From NCBI GenBank assembly GCA_934646005.1, contig CAKUED010000005.1, forward strand, positions 1 through 64,000: DNA of 64,000 nucleotides, read 5' to 3'. The DNA comes from an uncultured Oscillospiraceae bacterium. GTDB taxonomy: Bacteria; Bacillota; Clostridia; Oscillospirales; Oscillospiraceae. Both the position numbers and the translations under genes were made by a program. Position 1 is the stretch's first letter; every line of letters begins with the position of its first letter. Positions 24,292 to 36,130 of this stretch are shown one piece after another. Below the pieces are notes generated by a model, which made no database searches, was not told the DNA's origin, and was given only the letters and a program-made list of their open reading frames with translations.

Positions 24292-24880
24292 GGTCATTCT
24301 CCTCACGATATACTCTGCAAAATTCCCGCAGCGCTCTGCCGCGGTGCGAAATACGGTTCTTTTCCTCGCCTGCCAGCTCCGCAAACGTCTTGCCGAGCTC
24401 CGGCAGGTAAAACACCGGGTCATAGCCGAAGCCGCCCTCGCCGCGCGGCGCACGGAGAATGACGCCCGGGCACACGCCCTGCACAGCGATCTTCCGCCCG
24501 TCCGGCATGAGGCACGTCACCGCGCACACGAACTGCGCCGTGCGCTGTTCATCCGGCACGCCCTTCATGTTTTCCAGCAGCAGCGCGATGCGCTCCGCGT
24601 CGGTGTGGCACCCGCCGTAGCGCGCGGAGTACACCCCCGGCGCGCCGTCCAGCGCGTCCACCATCAGCCCGGAATCGTCCGCCACGGTCGCAAGATGCGT
24701 CGCGTCGAACACCGCCTGCGCTTTCAGCAGCGAATTTTCCGCGAACGTCGTGCCGGTCTCCTCGACCTCCACGTTTACGCCCACGTCGCGCTCCAGAAGC
24801 ACCTCCATGCCGAGCGTGCCGAGAATTTTCTGCATCTCCGCCAGCTTGTGCGGATTCTGACTTGCCAGCACGACCTTCAT
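24281..24880 (-). CDS. rdgB: XTP/dITP diphosphatase (RdgB/HAM1)
   Basis: 199 residues. Signatures are complete: MKVVLASQNPHKLAEMQ, TFAENSLLKAQAV, VADDSGLMVDALDGAPGV-type loop, GFGYDPVFYLPELGKTFAEL and RISHRGRALR. It removes hypoxanthine and xanthine nucleotides from the pool. It overlaps ftsY by 4 bp at its start and yhbY at its end, so it is translationally coupled within the operon. Confidence 0.96.
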   Translation of the reverse strand: MKVVLASQNPHKLAEMQKILGTLGMEVLLERDVGVNVEVEETGTTFAENSLLKAQAVFDATHLATVADDSGLMVDALDGAPGVYSARYGGCHTDAERIALLLENMKGVPDEQRTAQFVCAVTCLMPDGRKIAVQGVCPGVILRAPRGEGGFGYDPVFYLPELGKTFAELAGEEKNRISHRGRALREFCRVYREENDHDE

Positions 24881-25767
24881 ACGAGCGCCTCCACAAATGC
24901 CGCCGGGTCAAAGGGCATCAGATCGTCCATCTGCTCGCCCACGCCGACGTATTTCACAGGAATTTGCAGGCTGTTCGCCACGGCGATGACGATGCCGCCC
25001 TTTGCCGTGCCGTCGAGCTTCGTCAGCACGATGCCGGTCACACCGGCGATCTGCTGGAACTCGCGCGCTTGGATAAGTCCATTCTGACCCGTGGTCGCGT
25101 CGAGCACCAGCAGCACCTCCTTGGACGCCTGCGGCAGCTCGCGGTCCAGAATGCGCGAAATTTTGCCGAGCTCGTTCATGAGGTTCTGCTTATTATGCAG
25201 TCTTCCCGCCGTGTCGCACAGAATGACGTCCGCGCCGCGTGCCTTGGCTGCCGCCACCGCGTCAAATACGACCGACGCCGGGTCTGCGCCTTCGTCCTGC
25301 TTGATGATGTCCGCGTGCGCCCGCTCCGCCCACACCGTGAGCTGATCCGCCGCCGCCGCGCGGAACGTATCGCCCGCGCACAGCAGCACCTTTTTGCCCT
25401 GCGTGCGCAGATGGTTCGCAATTTTGCCGATGCTGGTCGTCTTGCCCACGCCGTTCACGCCGATGACGAGCACGACCGACGGCTTCGTCGCAATATCGAG
25501 TTCGCTGCTGCCGACTGAGAGCATCTGCGTGAGGATCTCGCGCAGCGCGCCGCGCGCCTCCTCCGCGGTTTTTAGTCTCCGCTCTTTTGCAACCGCGCGC
25601 AGCCGCTGCGTCGCCTGCTGGGTCGCGTCCATGCCGACGTCCGCCAAAATCAGGCGTTCTTCCAGCTCATCATAAAAATCGTCATCCAGCTCCGAGGCGG
25701 TAAAAACGCTGCCGATGGAGCTTGCCGTGCGGCTGAGTCCCTGTTTGATCTTTTCAAAAAAGCCCAT
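24877..25767 (-). CDS. ftsY: Signal recognition particle receptor FtsY
   Basis: 296 residues; NG domain almost alone, with a short N-terminus (MGFFEKIKQGLSRTASSIG) that can bind membrane. GTPase motifs: GVNGVGKTTSIGKI near 107, DTFRAAAADQL, DTAGRLHNK and TKLDGTAKGG. It pairs with Ffh to hand ribosomes to SecYEG. It follows smc by 18 bp, a classic Firmicute order. Confidence 0.97.
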   Translation of the reverse strand: MGFFEKIKQGLSRTASSIGSVFTASELDDDFYDELEERLILADVGMDATQQATQRLRAVAKERRLKTAEEARGALREILTQMLSVGSSELDIATKPSVVLVIGVNGVGKTTSIGKIANHLRTQGKKVLLCAGDTFRAAAADQLTVWAERAHADIIKQDEGADPASVVFDAVAAAKARGADVILCDTAGRLHNKQNLMNELGKISRILDRELPQASKEVLLVLDATTGQNGLIQAREFQQIAGVTGIVLTKLDGTAKGGIVIAVANSLQIPVKYVGVGEQMDDLMPFDPAAFVEALV

Positions 25768-25785
25768 AGTTTTCTCTCCTGCCTG

Positions 25786-28700
25786 TCAGTTTGTAATGCC
25801 GAGCTGCTTTTCGATCTCGTCCAGCCGGATGTGCAGAATTTTGGAAATGCCCTGCTCCTGCATGGTCACGCCGTAGAGCATATCGGATGCCTCCATCGTG
25901 CCGCGCCGGTGCGTGATGACGATGAACTGCGTCTTTTCGCAGAGGTTGCGCAGGTAAAGCGCAAAGCGCTCCACGTTGCGGTCGTCCAGCGCCGCGTCGA
26001 TCTCGTCGAGCATACAAAACGGCGTGGGGCGCACCTTGAGGATCGCAAAATACAGTGCGATGGCGACGAACGCCTTTTCCCCGCCGGAGAGCAGCGTGAT
26101 CGTTTTAAGCTGCTTTCCGGGCGGCTGCACGCGGATCTCAATGCCGCACTCCAGCGGCTGCGACGGGTCTTCCAGCACCAGCTCGCCCTTGCCGCCGCCG
26201 AACATTTCGGTGAATGTTTTGCCGAAATATTCGTTGATACGCCCAAACTCCCGCACAAAGATCTCCGTCATCTCGCCGGTGATGTCGCGGATGATGGTCT
26301 CCAGCTCCGCGCGCGCATGCAGCACATCGTCGCGCTGCCCCGTGAGGTATTCATAGCGCTCGTTCACGCGCGCGTATTCGTCGATCGCGCCGAGGTTCGG
26401 CGTGCCGAGGGCGGAAATTTTGCGCCGCAGCTCGCCGATGCGCTTATTGGCGCTCGCCGCGCTTTCGATCTCGATGCGGTGCTCCGCCGCCGTGGTGGGC
26501 GTCAGCTCGTAGGTGTCCCACAGACGGTCGATAAGCTGCTTTTCCTCCAATTCGCTCGTCGCTTTTTTCTGTTCCAGACGCGCCGATTCGCGCTCCATCT
26601 GCAAGATGGTCTGGTTTTTTTCCTGCGCGTCCTTTTCGGTCTTGTTGCGCTTTGCCTCGATGGCGGCGCGCGCGTCCGCCGCAGCCTTTAATGCCTCGCG
26701 GCGCTGCTGCGTCTGTGCGTCCAGCCGCTCGATCTCGCGAAGCTGCGCCTCGCGCTGCGCGGTGATGTCGGCGATCTGCTGCTCATAATCAGCCAGCAGC
26801 GCCTGCTTCTGCGTGCGGTCGCCCTGCATCGCGTCGCGCAGGGCGGCGAGCTGCGCGATCTGCTCCTGCGCGCTCTGCTGCTCCGCCTGCCGGGACGCGG
26901 CGTCCATCCGCAGTGACGCAATGCGCTCGGCGAGCGCGCTTCCCTGCTCGGAAAGCTCCGTCTGTCCCTGCTCCAGCACGGCGATCTCGGACGCGAGCGC
27001 GTCCGCCTGCCGCTGCGCGTCGGCGCGGAGCTTTTGCAGCGTTTCGGTCTTTGCCGTCTCGGCGCTGCTGCGTCCGGCAAGGCGCGCAAGCTCTGCCTCG
27101 TAGCCCTCCAGATTTTCACGCAGCGCGTCCGCCAGCGCGCGCACCTGCTTTTCTTCCTCCGTGCGGCGCAGCGCCTCATCCTCCGCCTCGCGGAGCTGCC
27201 CCTGCACCGTTTTGAGTTCAAATTCCGTCTTTGCCGCCGCGCTGGATGCCTGTTCTAGCTGCGCGGCAAGCTGCGTCTGTTTATCCGTAAGCTGCTCGAT
27301 GCTCGTTTGCAGCGCCGCGATCTGGTTGGCGCGGGACAGCACGCCCGCGCTCTTGGACGCAGAGCCGCCCGTCATGCTGCCGCCGGGGTTCAAAACCTGC
27401 CCGTCCAGCGTGACGATCTTCGTGCGGCTGCCCGTGGCGCGCGCCATGGCGACCGCGTCGTCCAGCGTTTTTGCGATGATCGTCCTGCCCAGCAGATGCT
27501 CGGCAAGCTCGCGGTATTTTGCGTCTGTCCGCACCAGCTCCGACGCAACGCCCACATAGCCGCGCTGCGCAGAAAACTCACCCGCGCCGATGCGTTTGGC
27601 GTTTATTGCCCGCAGCGGCAGGAACGTCGCGCGGCCGGCGTCAAGGCGCTTCAGTAACCGAATGCCCGCCTTACCGTCCTCGTCGTTGTCCACCACGATG
27701 TTCTGCATCGCCGCGCCCAGCGCGGTCTCGATGGCGGTGGTATACTCGTCATCCGTGCGCAGGAGCGACGAAACAGGTCCATGCACGCCGCGCAGCACGC
27801 CGCGCGCGGCTTCCTGCATCACGGTCTTGACCGCCTTGGAAAAGCCCTCATAATCGCGCTCCATCTCGCGCAGCATCCTCTGCCGCGAGCGCGCGGTATC
27901 CAGCTCCACCTGCAAGGCGGAAGCCTGCTTTTGCAGCCCGTCCCGCCGGTCAAGCTGCGTTTTCAGCCGCAGCTCATAGCCCGAGATGGTGTTGCGGCAG
28001 GAGGTCACATTCTCCTGCGCGGCAGAGAGCGCCTTGCGGCACGCCGTGAGCTGCCGCGCGACCTCATCCTGCCGCCCGACCGCTGCCGCGTGATCGTCCT
28101 CCAGCGCCTTGCGGCGCTCCGTCACCTCGTCCATCGAGGCGCTCGCCGCCGCAAGCTGTGCGTCATGCTGCGCGACCTCGCTTTGCAGCAGCGACTGCCG
28201 CGCCCGGCGCTCGAGCAGCTTGTCCGCCGCCGCGCCGGTGGAATCGGAGAGTTTCTTGCTCTCATTCAGCGCGTTCGCGATCGCAGCGTCCAGCCCGGCA
28301 AGCTCCTGCCGGAGCTGCGCAAGGCGGCTCTCCTGCTGGGCGATATTTTCCGTAATACCGCCGCTGCGCCCCTCCTGCTCGGAGAGCTCGGCGCGGATGC
28401 GCGTGATATTTTCGCGGCGGTTGTCGATGCCCGCCTGCAAAACGGACAGCTCCGCCTCCGCCTTCTGTTTTTCCTGCTCGGAGGCGTTGATCGCCTCGTG
28501 CTTTTCCTCCAGCAGCAGCGCCTGCCGGTTGAGCTCCAGCGAAAGCTGCTCCGACGCGCTGTAGAGCGCACTCAGCTCACTGTGCGCCTGCTCCAGCACG
28601 AACGCCGCCGCGGCGTAGTCCTGCTCCGCCTTTTTTGCAGACGCTGACAGCTTCTCCAAGCTGTCGAGCCAGACGGTAATTTCAAAGCCCTTCAGCTCGT

Positions 28701-29358
28701 CGCGCAGGACGAGGTATTTTTTCGCCTTTTCCGCCTGCTCGCGCAGCGGCTCGACCTGCAATTCCAGCTCCGAAATCTTATCGCCAATGCGCAGCAGATT
28801 ATCCTCCGTGGAGGCAAGCCGCCGCTCGGTCTCCGCCTTGCGGTAGCGGCACTTGGAAATGCCCGCCGCCTCTTCAAACACCTCGCGCCGGTCGGTGCTC
28901 TTGAGCGACAGGATCTCGTCGATCTTGCCCTGCCCGATGTTGGAATAGCCCTCACGCCCCAGACCCGTGTCCATCAGCAGCTCGTGAATATCACGCAGAC
29001 GCGCGGACTGGCGGTTGATGTAGTATTCGCTCTCGCCGGAGCGGTAGTAGCGCCGGGTGATGCTGACCTCGGGCGTTTCGATGCGCAGCGCGCCGTCCTG
29101 ATTATCCAGCACCAGCGTCGCCTCGGCAAAGCCGACCGGCGCGCGCTTCTGCGTGCCGCCGAAGATCACATCCTCCATCTTGACGCCGCGCAGCGCGCGC
29201 GAGCTCTGCTCGCCCAGCACCCAGCTGATCGCATCGGAGATATTGGATTTGCCGCTGCCGTTCGGACCGACGATCGCCGTGATGTCGCTGCCGAATTGCA
29301 GAACGGTTTTGTCAGGGAATGATTTGAACCCCTGGATCTCGAGTGATTTCAGATACAC
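25786..29358 (-). CDS. smc: Chromosome segregation protein SMC
   Basis: 1190 residues. Walker A GPNGSGKSN at 31-39, then a long coiled coil to about 500, a hinge near 510-660 with Gly-rich NPGGSMTGGSA, a second coiled coil, and the C-terminal head with signature LLSGGEKAFVAIAL near 1089 and Walker B FCMLDEIDAALDD. With ScpA and ScpB it loads at origins and aligns chromosome arms. The start is GTG at 29356-29358 with GGAGAGG upstream. It has its own promoter and leads the operon down to rsfS. Confidence 0.97.
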   Translation of the reverse strand: MYLKSLEIQGFKSFPDKTVLQFGSDITAIVGPNGSGKSNISDAISWVLGEQSSRALRGVKMEDVIFGGTQKRAPVGFAEATLVLDNQDGALRIETPEVSITRRYYRSGESEYYINRQSARLRDIHELLMDTGLGREGYSNIGQGKIDEILSLKSTDRREVFEEAAGISKCRYRKAETERRLASTEDNLLRIGDKISELELQVEPLREQAEKAKKYLVLRDELKGFEITVWLDSLEKLSASAKKAEQDYAAAAFVLEQAHSELSALYSASEQLSLELNRQALLLEEKHEAINASEQEKQKAEAELSVLQAGIDNRRENITRIRAELSEQEGRSGGITENIAQQESRLAQLRQELAGLDAAIANALNESKKLSDSTGAAADKLLERRARQSLLQSEVAQHDAQLAAASASMDEVTERRKALEDDHAAAVGRQDEVARQLTACRKALSAAQENVTSCRNTISGYELRLKTQLDRRDGLQKQASALQVELDTARSRQRMLREMERDYEGFSKAVKTVMQEAARGVLRGVHGPVSSLLRTDDEYTTAIETALGAAMQNIVVDNDEDGKAGIRLLKRLDAGRATFLPLRAINAKRIGAGEFSAQRGYVGVASELVRTDAKYRELAEHLLGRTIIAKTLDDAVAMARATGSRTKIVTLDGQVLNPGGSMTGGSASKSAGVLSRANQIAALQTSIEQLTDKQTQLAAQLEQASSAAAKTEFELKTVQGQLREAEDEALRRTEEEKQVRALADALRENLEGYEAELARLAGRSSAETAKTETLQKLRADAQRQADALASEIAVLEQGQTELSEQGSALAERIASLRMDAASRQAEQQSAQEQIAQLAALRDAMQGDRTQKQALLADYEQQIADITAQREAQLREIERLDAQTQQRREALKAAADARAAIEAKRNKTEKDAQEKNQTILQMERESARLEQKKATSELEEKQLIDRLWDTYELTPTTAAEHRIEIESAASANKRIGELRRKISALGTPNLGAIDEYARVNERYEYLTGQRDDVLHARAELETIIRDITGEMTEIFVREFGRINEYFGKTFTEMFGGGKGELVLEDPSQPLECGIEIRVQPPGKQLKTITLLSGGEKAFVAIALYFAILKVRPTPFCMLDEIDAALDDRNVERFALYLRNLCEKTQFIVITHRRGTMEASDMLYGVTMQEQGISKILHIRLDEIEKQLGITN

Positions 29359-29391
29359 GCGGATACCTCTCCATTGTCAATAGTTCCGTAT

Positions 29392-29420
29392 ATTGTAGCA
29401 GTTTTCTGCAAAAATATCAA
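29392..29420 (-). promoter_or_regulatory. Promoter of the smc-ftsY-rsfS operon
   Basis: Minus strand TTGATA (29415-29420), 17 bp, TACAAT (29392-29397), 34 bp before the GTG start. Confidence 0.8.
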
Positions 29421-29440
29421 CCCGCCGCGCCCAAAAAGCG

Positions 29441-29473
29441 CGAAAAGAGCGTCCGCCGTTCGGGCAGACGCTC
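29441..29473 (-). terminator. Terminator after rnc
   Basis: Minus strand GAGCGTCTGCC pairs with GGCGGACGCTC (one mismatch), loop CGAAC, then TTTT. It ends the dprA-topA-trmFO-plsX-rnc unit before the smc promoter. Confidence 0.85.
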
Positions 29474-29479
29474 CTGATC

Positions 29480-30166
29480 TTATAATGCCTCCGGGAACAG
29501 AGCCGCAATGGCTTTGTGCGCCGCGTCCTGCTCGGCGCGCTTTTTGCTGCTGCCGATGCCTTTGCCGACGCATTTGCCGTTGACGCAGACCTCCACGGTG
29601 AACTGCTTGTCGTGGTCCGGGCCGGTCTCGCCGGTGAGCACATAGTGGATGACCTGATCCTTTTTGCGCTGCACCAGCTCCTGAAGCTCGGTCTTAAAAT
29701 CGGTGATGAGCAGCTTACCGCTCGGCTTTTCGCCGAGGATGAGCCGGTCAATGATGCCGCGCGCGGCGGAAAAACCGCCGTCCATATACGCCGCGGCGAT
29801 CACGGACTCCACCGCGTCTGACACGATGCTCGCGCGCTCGCGCCCGCCGCTCTGCTCCTCGCCGTGCCCCAGCAGCAGAAACTCGCCCAGCCGGATGGTT
29901 TTTGCCTGCCGCGCCAGATTCGTTTCGCACACAAGGTCGGCACGCATCCGCGTCAGCTCACCTTCGGGCTTGTTCGGAAAGTTGCGATAGAGATATTCCG
30001 CCACCACAAAGCCGAGGATGGAGTCGCCCAGAAATTCCAGCCGCTCGTTATCCGCGATGCCCTGCGCGCGGTTCTCGTTTGCGTAGGAGCTGTGCGTCAG
30101 CGCGTTTTTGAGCAGCTCCCGGTTCTGAAAGGTATAGCCCAGTCCGGCTTCAAGTTCCTGATACAT
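29480..30166 (-). CDS. rnc: Ribonuclease III
   Basis: 228 residues. The RNase III motif NERLEFLGDSILGFVVAEYLY is near residue 40, a second acidic cluster SDAVESVIAAAYMDGGF near 115, and a C-terminal double-stranded RNA-binding domain from about 155 (DFKTELQELVQRKKD, GIGSSKKRAEQDAAHKAI). It cuts 16S/23S precursor RNA. Start overlaps the end of plsX by 17 bp. The acpP gene usually found between plsX and rnc is absent here. Confidence 0.97.
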   Translation of the reverse strand: MYQELEAGLGYTFQNRELLKNALTHSSYANENRAQGIADNERLEFLGDSILGFVVAEYLYRNFPNKPEGELTRMRADLVCETNLARQAKTIRLGEFLLLGHGEEQSGGRERASIVSDAVESVIAAAYMDGGFSAARGIIDRLILGEKPSGKLLITDFKTELQELVQRKKDQVIHYVLTGETGPDHDKQFTVEVCVNGKCVGKGIGSSKKRAEQDAAHKAIAALFPEAL

Positions 30167-31196
30167 GGTCCAGCTCCTTTGGTACGGTCATTTTGTCGAT
30201 ATTCTGCGCGAGATCCTGCGCAACGCCCGCCTCGACCGCCTCCGCCGCCTGCCGGATGGAATGGAACATCGCCAGCCGGTCGGATGAGCCGTGCGCCTTC
30301 ACAACGGGCTTTGTGATGCCCAGCAGCAGCGTGCCGCCCGTCTCGCGGTAGTCGAGCATTCCCTTCATCTCCGCGATGCCCTTCCTGCACACCAGCCCCG
30401 CGAGCTTGGTGAAGAGGTTGCGCATAAAGATCTTTTTGACCATCGACGCCATAAACAGCGCCGTACCCTCAATGCCCTTGAGCAGCACATTGCCGGAAAA
30501 ACCGTCCGCCACGACCACGTCCGCGCCGCCGAGCGGCACGTCGCGCGCCTCGATGTTGCCCGCAAAATTTATGTACCCGGCGTCGTTCGCCCTTTGCAGC
30601 AGCGCGTAGGTCTGCTTTTGCAGCGCGCCGCCCTTGGTGTCCTCCGCGCCGATGTTTAAGAGCGCCACGCGCGGGCGCTCGATGGCGAGCGTTTTCTGCG
30701 CGTAATACGAGCCCATAAACGCGAATTGCAGCAGAAATTCCGGCGTACACTCGGCGTTCGCGCCGCAGTCGATGAGCACTGTGCGCCCGCCGGTCTTGGT
30801 GGGGATGAGCGGGCCCATCGCCGCGCGGCGAATGCCGCGCACGCGCTTGACGATCAGCGTCGCCGCCGAGAGAAGCGCCCCCGTTGACCCGGCGCTCACG
30901 AACGCGTCGCCCTGCCCGTCCGCCAGCATCCGCAGACCCACGACCATGGACGACTCCTTCCGGGTCTTGACGACCGACGCCGGGTCGTCGTGCATCTCCA
31001 CAACGTCCTCCGCGTGCGCGATCTCCACGCCCTGCGGGAGCGTTTCGATCCCGTGCCGCTTGAGGCACGCGAGAATTTGCTCGCCCCGCCCGACCAGCAC
31101 GACCTGCACGCCCAGCTTTTCCGCCGCGTCCAGCGCGCCGAGCGCAGCGGCATCCGGCGAAAGGTCGCCGCCCATTGCATCGACTACGATCCGCAT
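30150..31196 (-). CDS. plsX: Phosphate acyltransferase PlsX
   Basis: 348 residues, family length. MRIVVDAMGGDLSPDAAALG at the start, SAGSTGALLSAATLIV, LIDCGANAECTPEFLLQFA and DVVVADGFSGNVLLKGIEG are PlsX motifs. It makes acyl-phosphate from acyl-ACP for phosphatidic acid synthesis with PlsY, at the membrane face. AAGGAAGG precedes the ATG. It follows trmFO by 18 bp and overlaps rnc. The usual regulator fapR is not in the cluster. Confidence 0.96.
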   Translation of the reverse strand: MRIVVDAMGGDLSPDAAALGALDAAEKLGVQVVLVGRGEQILACLKRHGIETLPQGVEIAHAEDVVEMHDDPASVVKTRKESSMVVGLRMLADGQGDAFVSAGSTGALLSAATLIVKRVRGIRRAAMGPLIPTKTGGRTVLIDCGANAECTPEFLLQFAFMGSYYAQKTLAIERPRVALLNIGAEDTKGGALQKQTYALLQRANDAGYINFAGNIEARDVPLGGADVVVADGFSGNVLLKGIEGTALFMASMVKKIFMRNLFTKLAGLVCRKGIAEMKGMLDYRETGGTLLLGITKPVVKAHGSSDRLAMFHSIRQAAEAVEAGVAQDLAQNIDKMTVPKELDHVSGT

Positions 31197-31214
31197 AAAG
31201 GTCCTTCCTTTCGT

Positions 31215-32512
31215 TTATCGCTCCATCTGCGCGAGCACGTCCAGCGCACGCTGGGCGATCGCCAGATTTTTATTTGCCTTGCCCTTGACGCGATAGCCAA
31301 GCGGCGTCATGATCCCGAAGTTGACGTTCATCGGCTGAAAATCCGTCACGCTCTCGTCGCTGATATACGCCGCCAGCGCGCCGATCGCCGTCTCGCGCGG
31401 AAAATCGGGCGGGGTCTGCCCGCGCAGCCGCGCTGCCATACTCACCGCCGCCAGATACCCGGACGCGGTCGATTCCACATACCCTTCCACACCCGTCATC
31501 TGCCCGGCGAACGCCACCAGCGGCTCGCGCCGGTCGGCATAGTAGCGGTCGAGCAGCTTGGGGCTGCGCAAAAACGTATTGCGGTGCATCACGCCGTAGC
31601 GCACAAATTCCGCGTCGTGCAGCGCGGGGATCATGGAAAATACGCGCTTTTGCTCCGGGAATTTCAGATGCGTCTGGAAGCCGACGAGGTTATACACCGA
31701 CCCCGCCGCGTTATCCTTGCGGAGCTGCACGACGGCATACGGCTCTTTGCCCGTTTTCGGGTCTTTCAGCCCCACGGGCTTGAGCGGACCGTAGCGCAGC
31801 GTGTCAAAGCCGCGCCGCGCCATGACCTCCACGGGCATACAGCCCTCAAAGACCTTCGCGTCCTCAAAGCCGTGCACCTCCGCCTCCTCGGCGGTCGTGA
31901 GCGCTTCGACAAACGCGGCATATTCGTCGCGCTCCATCGCGCAGTTTACATAATCCGCAGTTCCGCGGTCATAGCGGGACGCAAACCATGCCCTGCTCAT
32001 GTCAATGGTGTCAAAGCTCACCAGCGGCGCTGCCGCGTCAAAAAAGCTCATGTAGTCCGCGCCGCCGAAGTAATTTTGGATGGCGCGGCTGAGCGCGTCG
32101 CTCGTCAACGGTCCTGTTGCGATGATGACGGGCTTTTCGGGAATTTCCGTGACCTCGTCTTCCACGACCGTGATGTTCGGGTGGCTGCGAATTTTCTGCG
32201 TCACCGCGCCGGAAAAGCCGAAGCGGTCCACCGCCAGCGCGCCGCCCGCCTCCACGCGGTGTTCTTCCGCGCAGGCGAGGATGAGGCTGCCCAGCCGCCG
32301 AAGCTCCTCTTTCAGAAGTCCGACGGCGTTTTCCAGCCGGTCGCCGCGCAGAGAGTTCGAGCATACCAGCTCGGCAAAATCCGGGCTGTGGTGCGCGGGC
32401 GACATCTTTTGCGGCTTCATTTCATACAGCGTGACCGCAAAGCCGCGCTCGGCGAGCTGCCATGCCGCCTCGCACCCTGCCAGTCCCGCGCCGATGACCC
32501 TGACTGTTTCCA

Positions 32513-32516
<4 letters not shown>
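31215..32516 (-). CDS. trmFO: Folate-dependent tRNA m5U54 methyltransferase TrmFO
   Basis: 433 residues. FAD-binding [19 protein letters not shown] at the N-terminus; [42 protein letters not shown] and [10 protein letters not shown] are typical TrmFO stretches. The enzyme methylates U54 in the T loop of tRNA with methylene-THF and FADH2; it occurs in Firmicutes and some others in place of TrmA. The start overlaps the topA stop (ATGA type). The order topA-trmFO is conserved in Firmicutes. Confidence 0.97.
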
Positions 32517-34819
<2,303 letters not shown>

Positions 34820-34842
34820 GAAGTGCCTCCAATGTTTCCTGT

Positions 34843-36084
34843 TTATTGATGCTCCGTCAGCGAGAACCGCCGCCCCGGCAGCCGGGTCACATAGCCCTTG
34901 AGCTCCAGCAGCGTCAGCGCGGCTAAGATCCGCCCGGCGGCGATCTGCGTTTTGTCGATGATCTCATCGACGTGCGCAGGTCCTTCCTGCAAACACTCCG
35001 CCGCGGCACGTTCGTCCGCGGAAAGCGTGTCCAAAAGTCCATGTAGGTCAATATAGTGTCTCTTTTGCGGCTTGTCAATGACTTTTTTGTCGTCTTTTTC
35101 CCGCGCGGACGGCTTTTCCGCCACCGAGCGCTCCGCACGCTCCGTTTCGCGCGTCTGCTGCGCCTGCTCCTGCGCCGTCAGGGTCATGGGGATCGGGCGC
35201 GAGCGGCGCACGATCTTGTCGGGGTACAGATGCACATATTCGCGCATCACGTCCCAGCCCTCTTCCACTAAAATAGCGCCGTCCTTGAGAAGCTGGAGAT
35301 TGCCTTCGCAGGTGGGACTGCCGACGTTCGCCGGGAGGGTGAACACATCGCGCCCCTGTTCGAGCGCGTGGTTGGCTGTGATGAGCGCGCCGCTCCTGCG
35401 CGGCGCTTCGACCACGAGAACGCCGAGCGCCAGACCGCTCAGAATGCGGTTTCGCACCGGGAAATGCCGACCGAGCGCGGGCGTTCCCGGCGGATACTCC
35501 GTGAGCAGACACCCGTGCGCACAAATATCGCGGAACAGCCCCGTGTTCGACGCCGGATACACAATATCCGCGCCGCAGCCGAGCACCGCCGCAACAGGTC
35601 CGCCCGCCGACAGCGCGCCCTTGAGCGCCATGGTGTCGATGCCGTATGCGCCGCCGGAGACGACCAGACCGCCCATCCGCCCGATCTGAAAGCCGAGCGT
35701 TTTCGCCTGCATCAGCCCATAGCCGGAGGCTTTGCGCGTACCGACCATGGCGATGACGGGCAAAGCGTCAAAATCCGGCATCGAGCCGCGGCAGTAGAGC
35801 ACCAGCGGCGCGTCGTCGAGATTGCGCAGGCGTTCGGGGTACGCCGCGTCCTGCATGGTGATGACCTGAATGTCCTTCTGGAAGCAGTCGTTCAGGATCT
35901 TATCCGCGCCGTCCAGTTTTTTATCCTCCAAAGACGGCGCTTTGCCCAGACCCTCGACCTGCCGCAGCGCAGTCTCATCCGCGAGCCAGACCTGCTCCGG
36001 CGTCGAAAAATGTCGAAGCAGGAGGTGCATCTTCCGAAGCCCGATCCCCTCGCGCGTTGCGAGCCATAACCAATACCTGACCAC
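34843..36084 (-). CDS. dprA: DNA-processing protein DprA (Smf)
   Basis: 413 residues. GTG start at 36082-36084 with GAGGGG five bases upstream. An N-terminal SAM-like part leads to the Rossmann domain: AMVGTRKASGYG, VVSGGAYGIDTMALKGAL, VAAVLGCGADIVYP, GRHFPVRNRILSGLALGVLVVEA and GRDVFTLPANVG. After a charged linker (about 300-345) a C-terminal winged helix follows. DprA loads RecA on incoming single-stranded DNA in natural transformation. No com genes are here, but the dprA-topA order is standard in Firmicutes. Confidence 0.96.
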   Translation of the reverse strand: MVRYWLWLATREGIGLRKMHLLLRHFSTPEQVWLADETALRQVEGLGKAPSLEDKKLDGADKILNDCFQKDIQVITMQDAAYPERLRNLDDAPLVLYCRGSMPDFDALPVIAMVGTRKASGYGLMQAKTLGFQIGRMGGLVVSGGAYGIDTMALKGALSAGGPVAAVLGCGADIVYPASNTGLFRDICAHGCLLTEYPPGTPALGRHFPVRNRILSGLALGVLVVEAPRRSGALITANHALEQGRDVFTLPANVGSPTCEGNLQLLKDGAILVEEGWDVMREYVHLYPDKIVRRSRPIPMTLTAQEQAQQTRETERAERSVAEKPSAREKDDKKVIDKPQKRHYIDLHGLLDTLSADERAAAECLQEGPAHVDEIIDKTQIAAGRILAALTLLELKGYVTRLPGRRFSLTEHQ

Positions 36085-36130
36085 TTGTACCCCTCTATCT
36101 CTCTAAAGGTAGCATTCTATACTCTATCAC

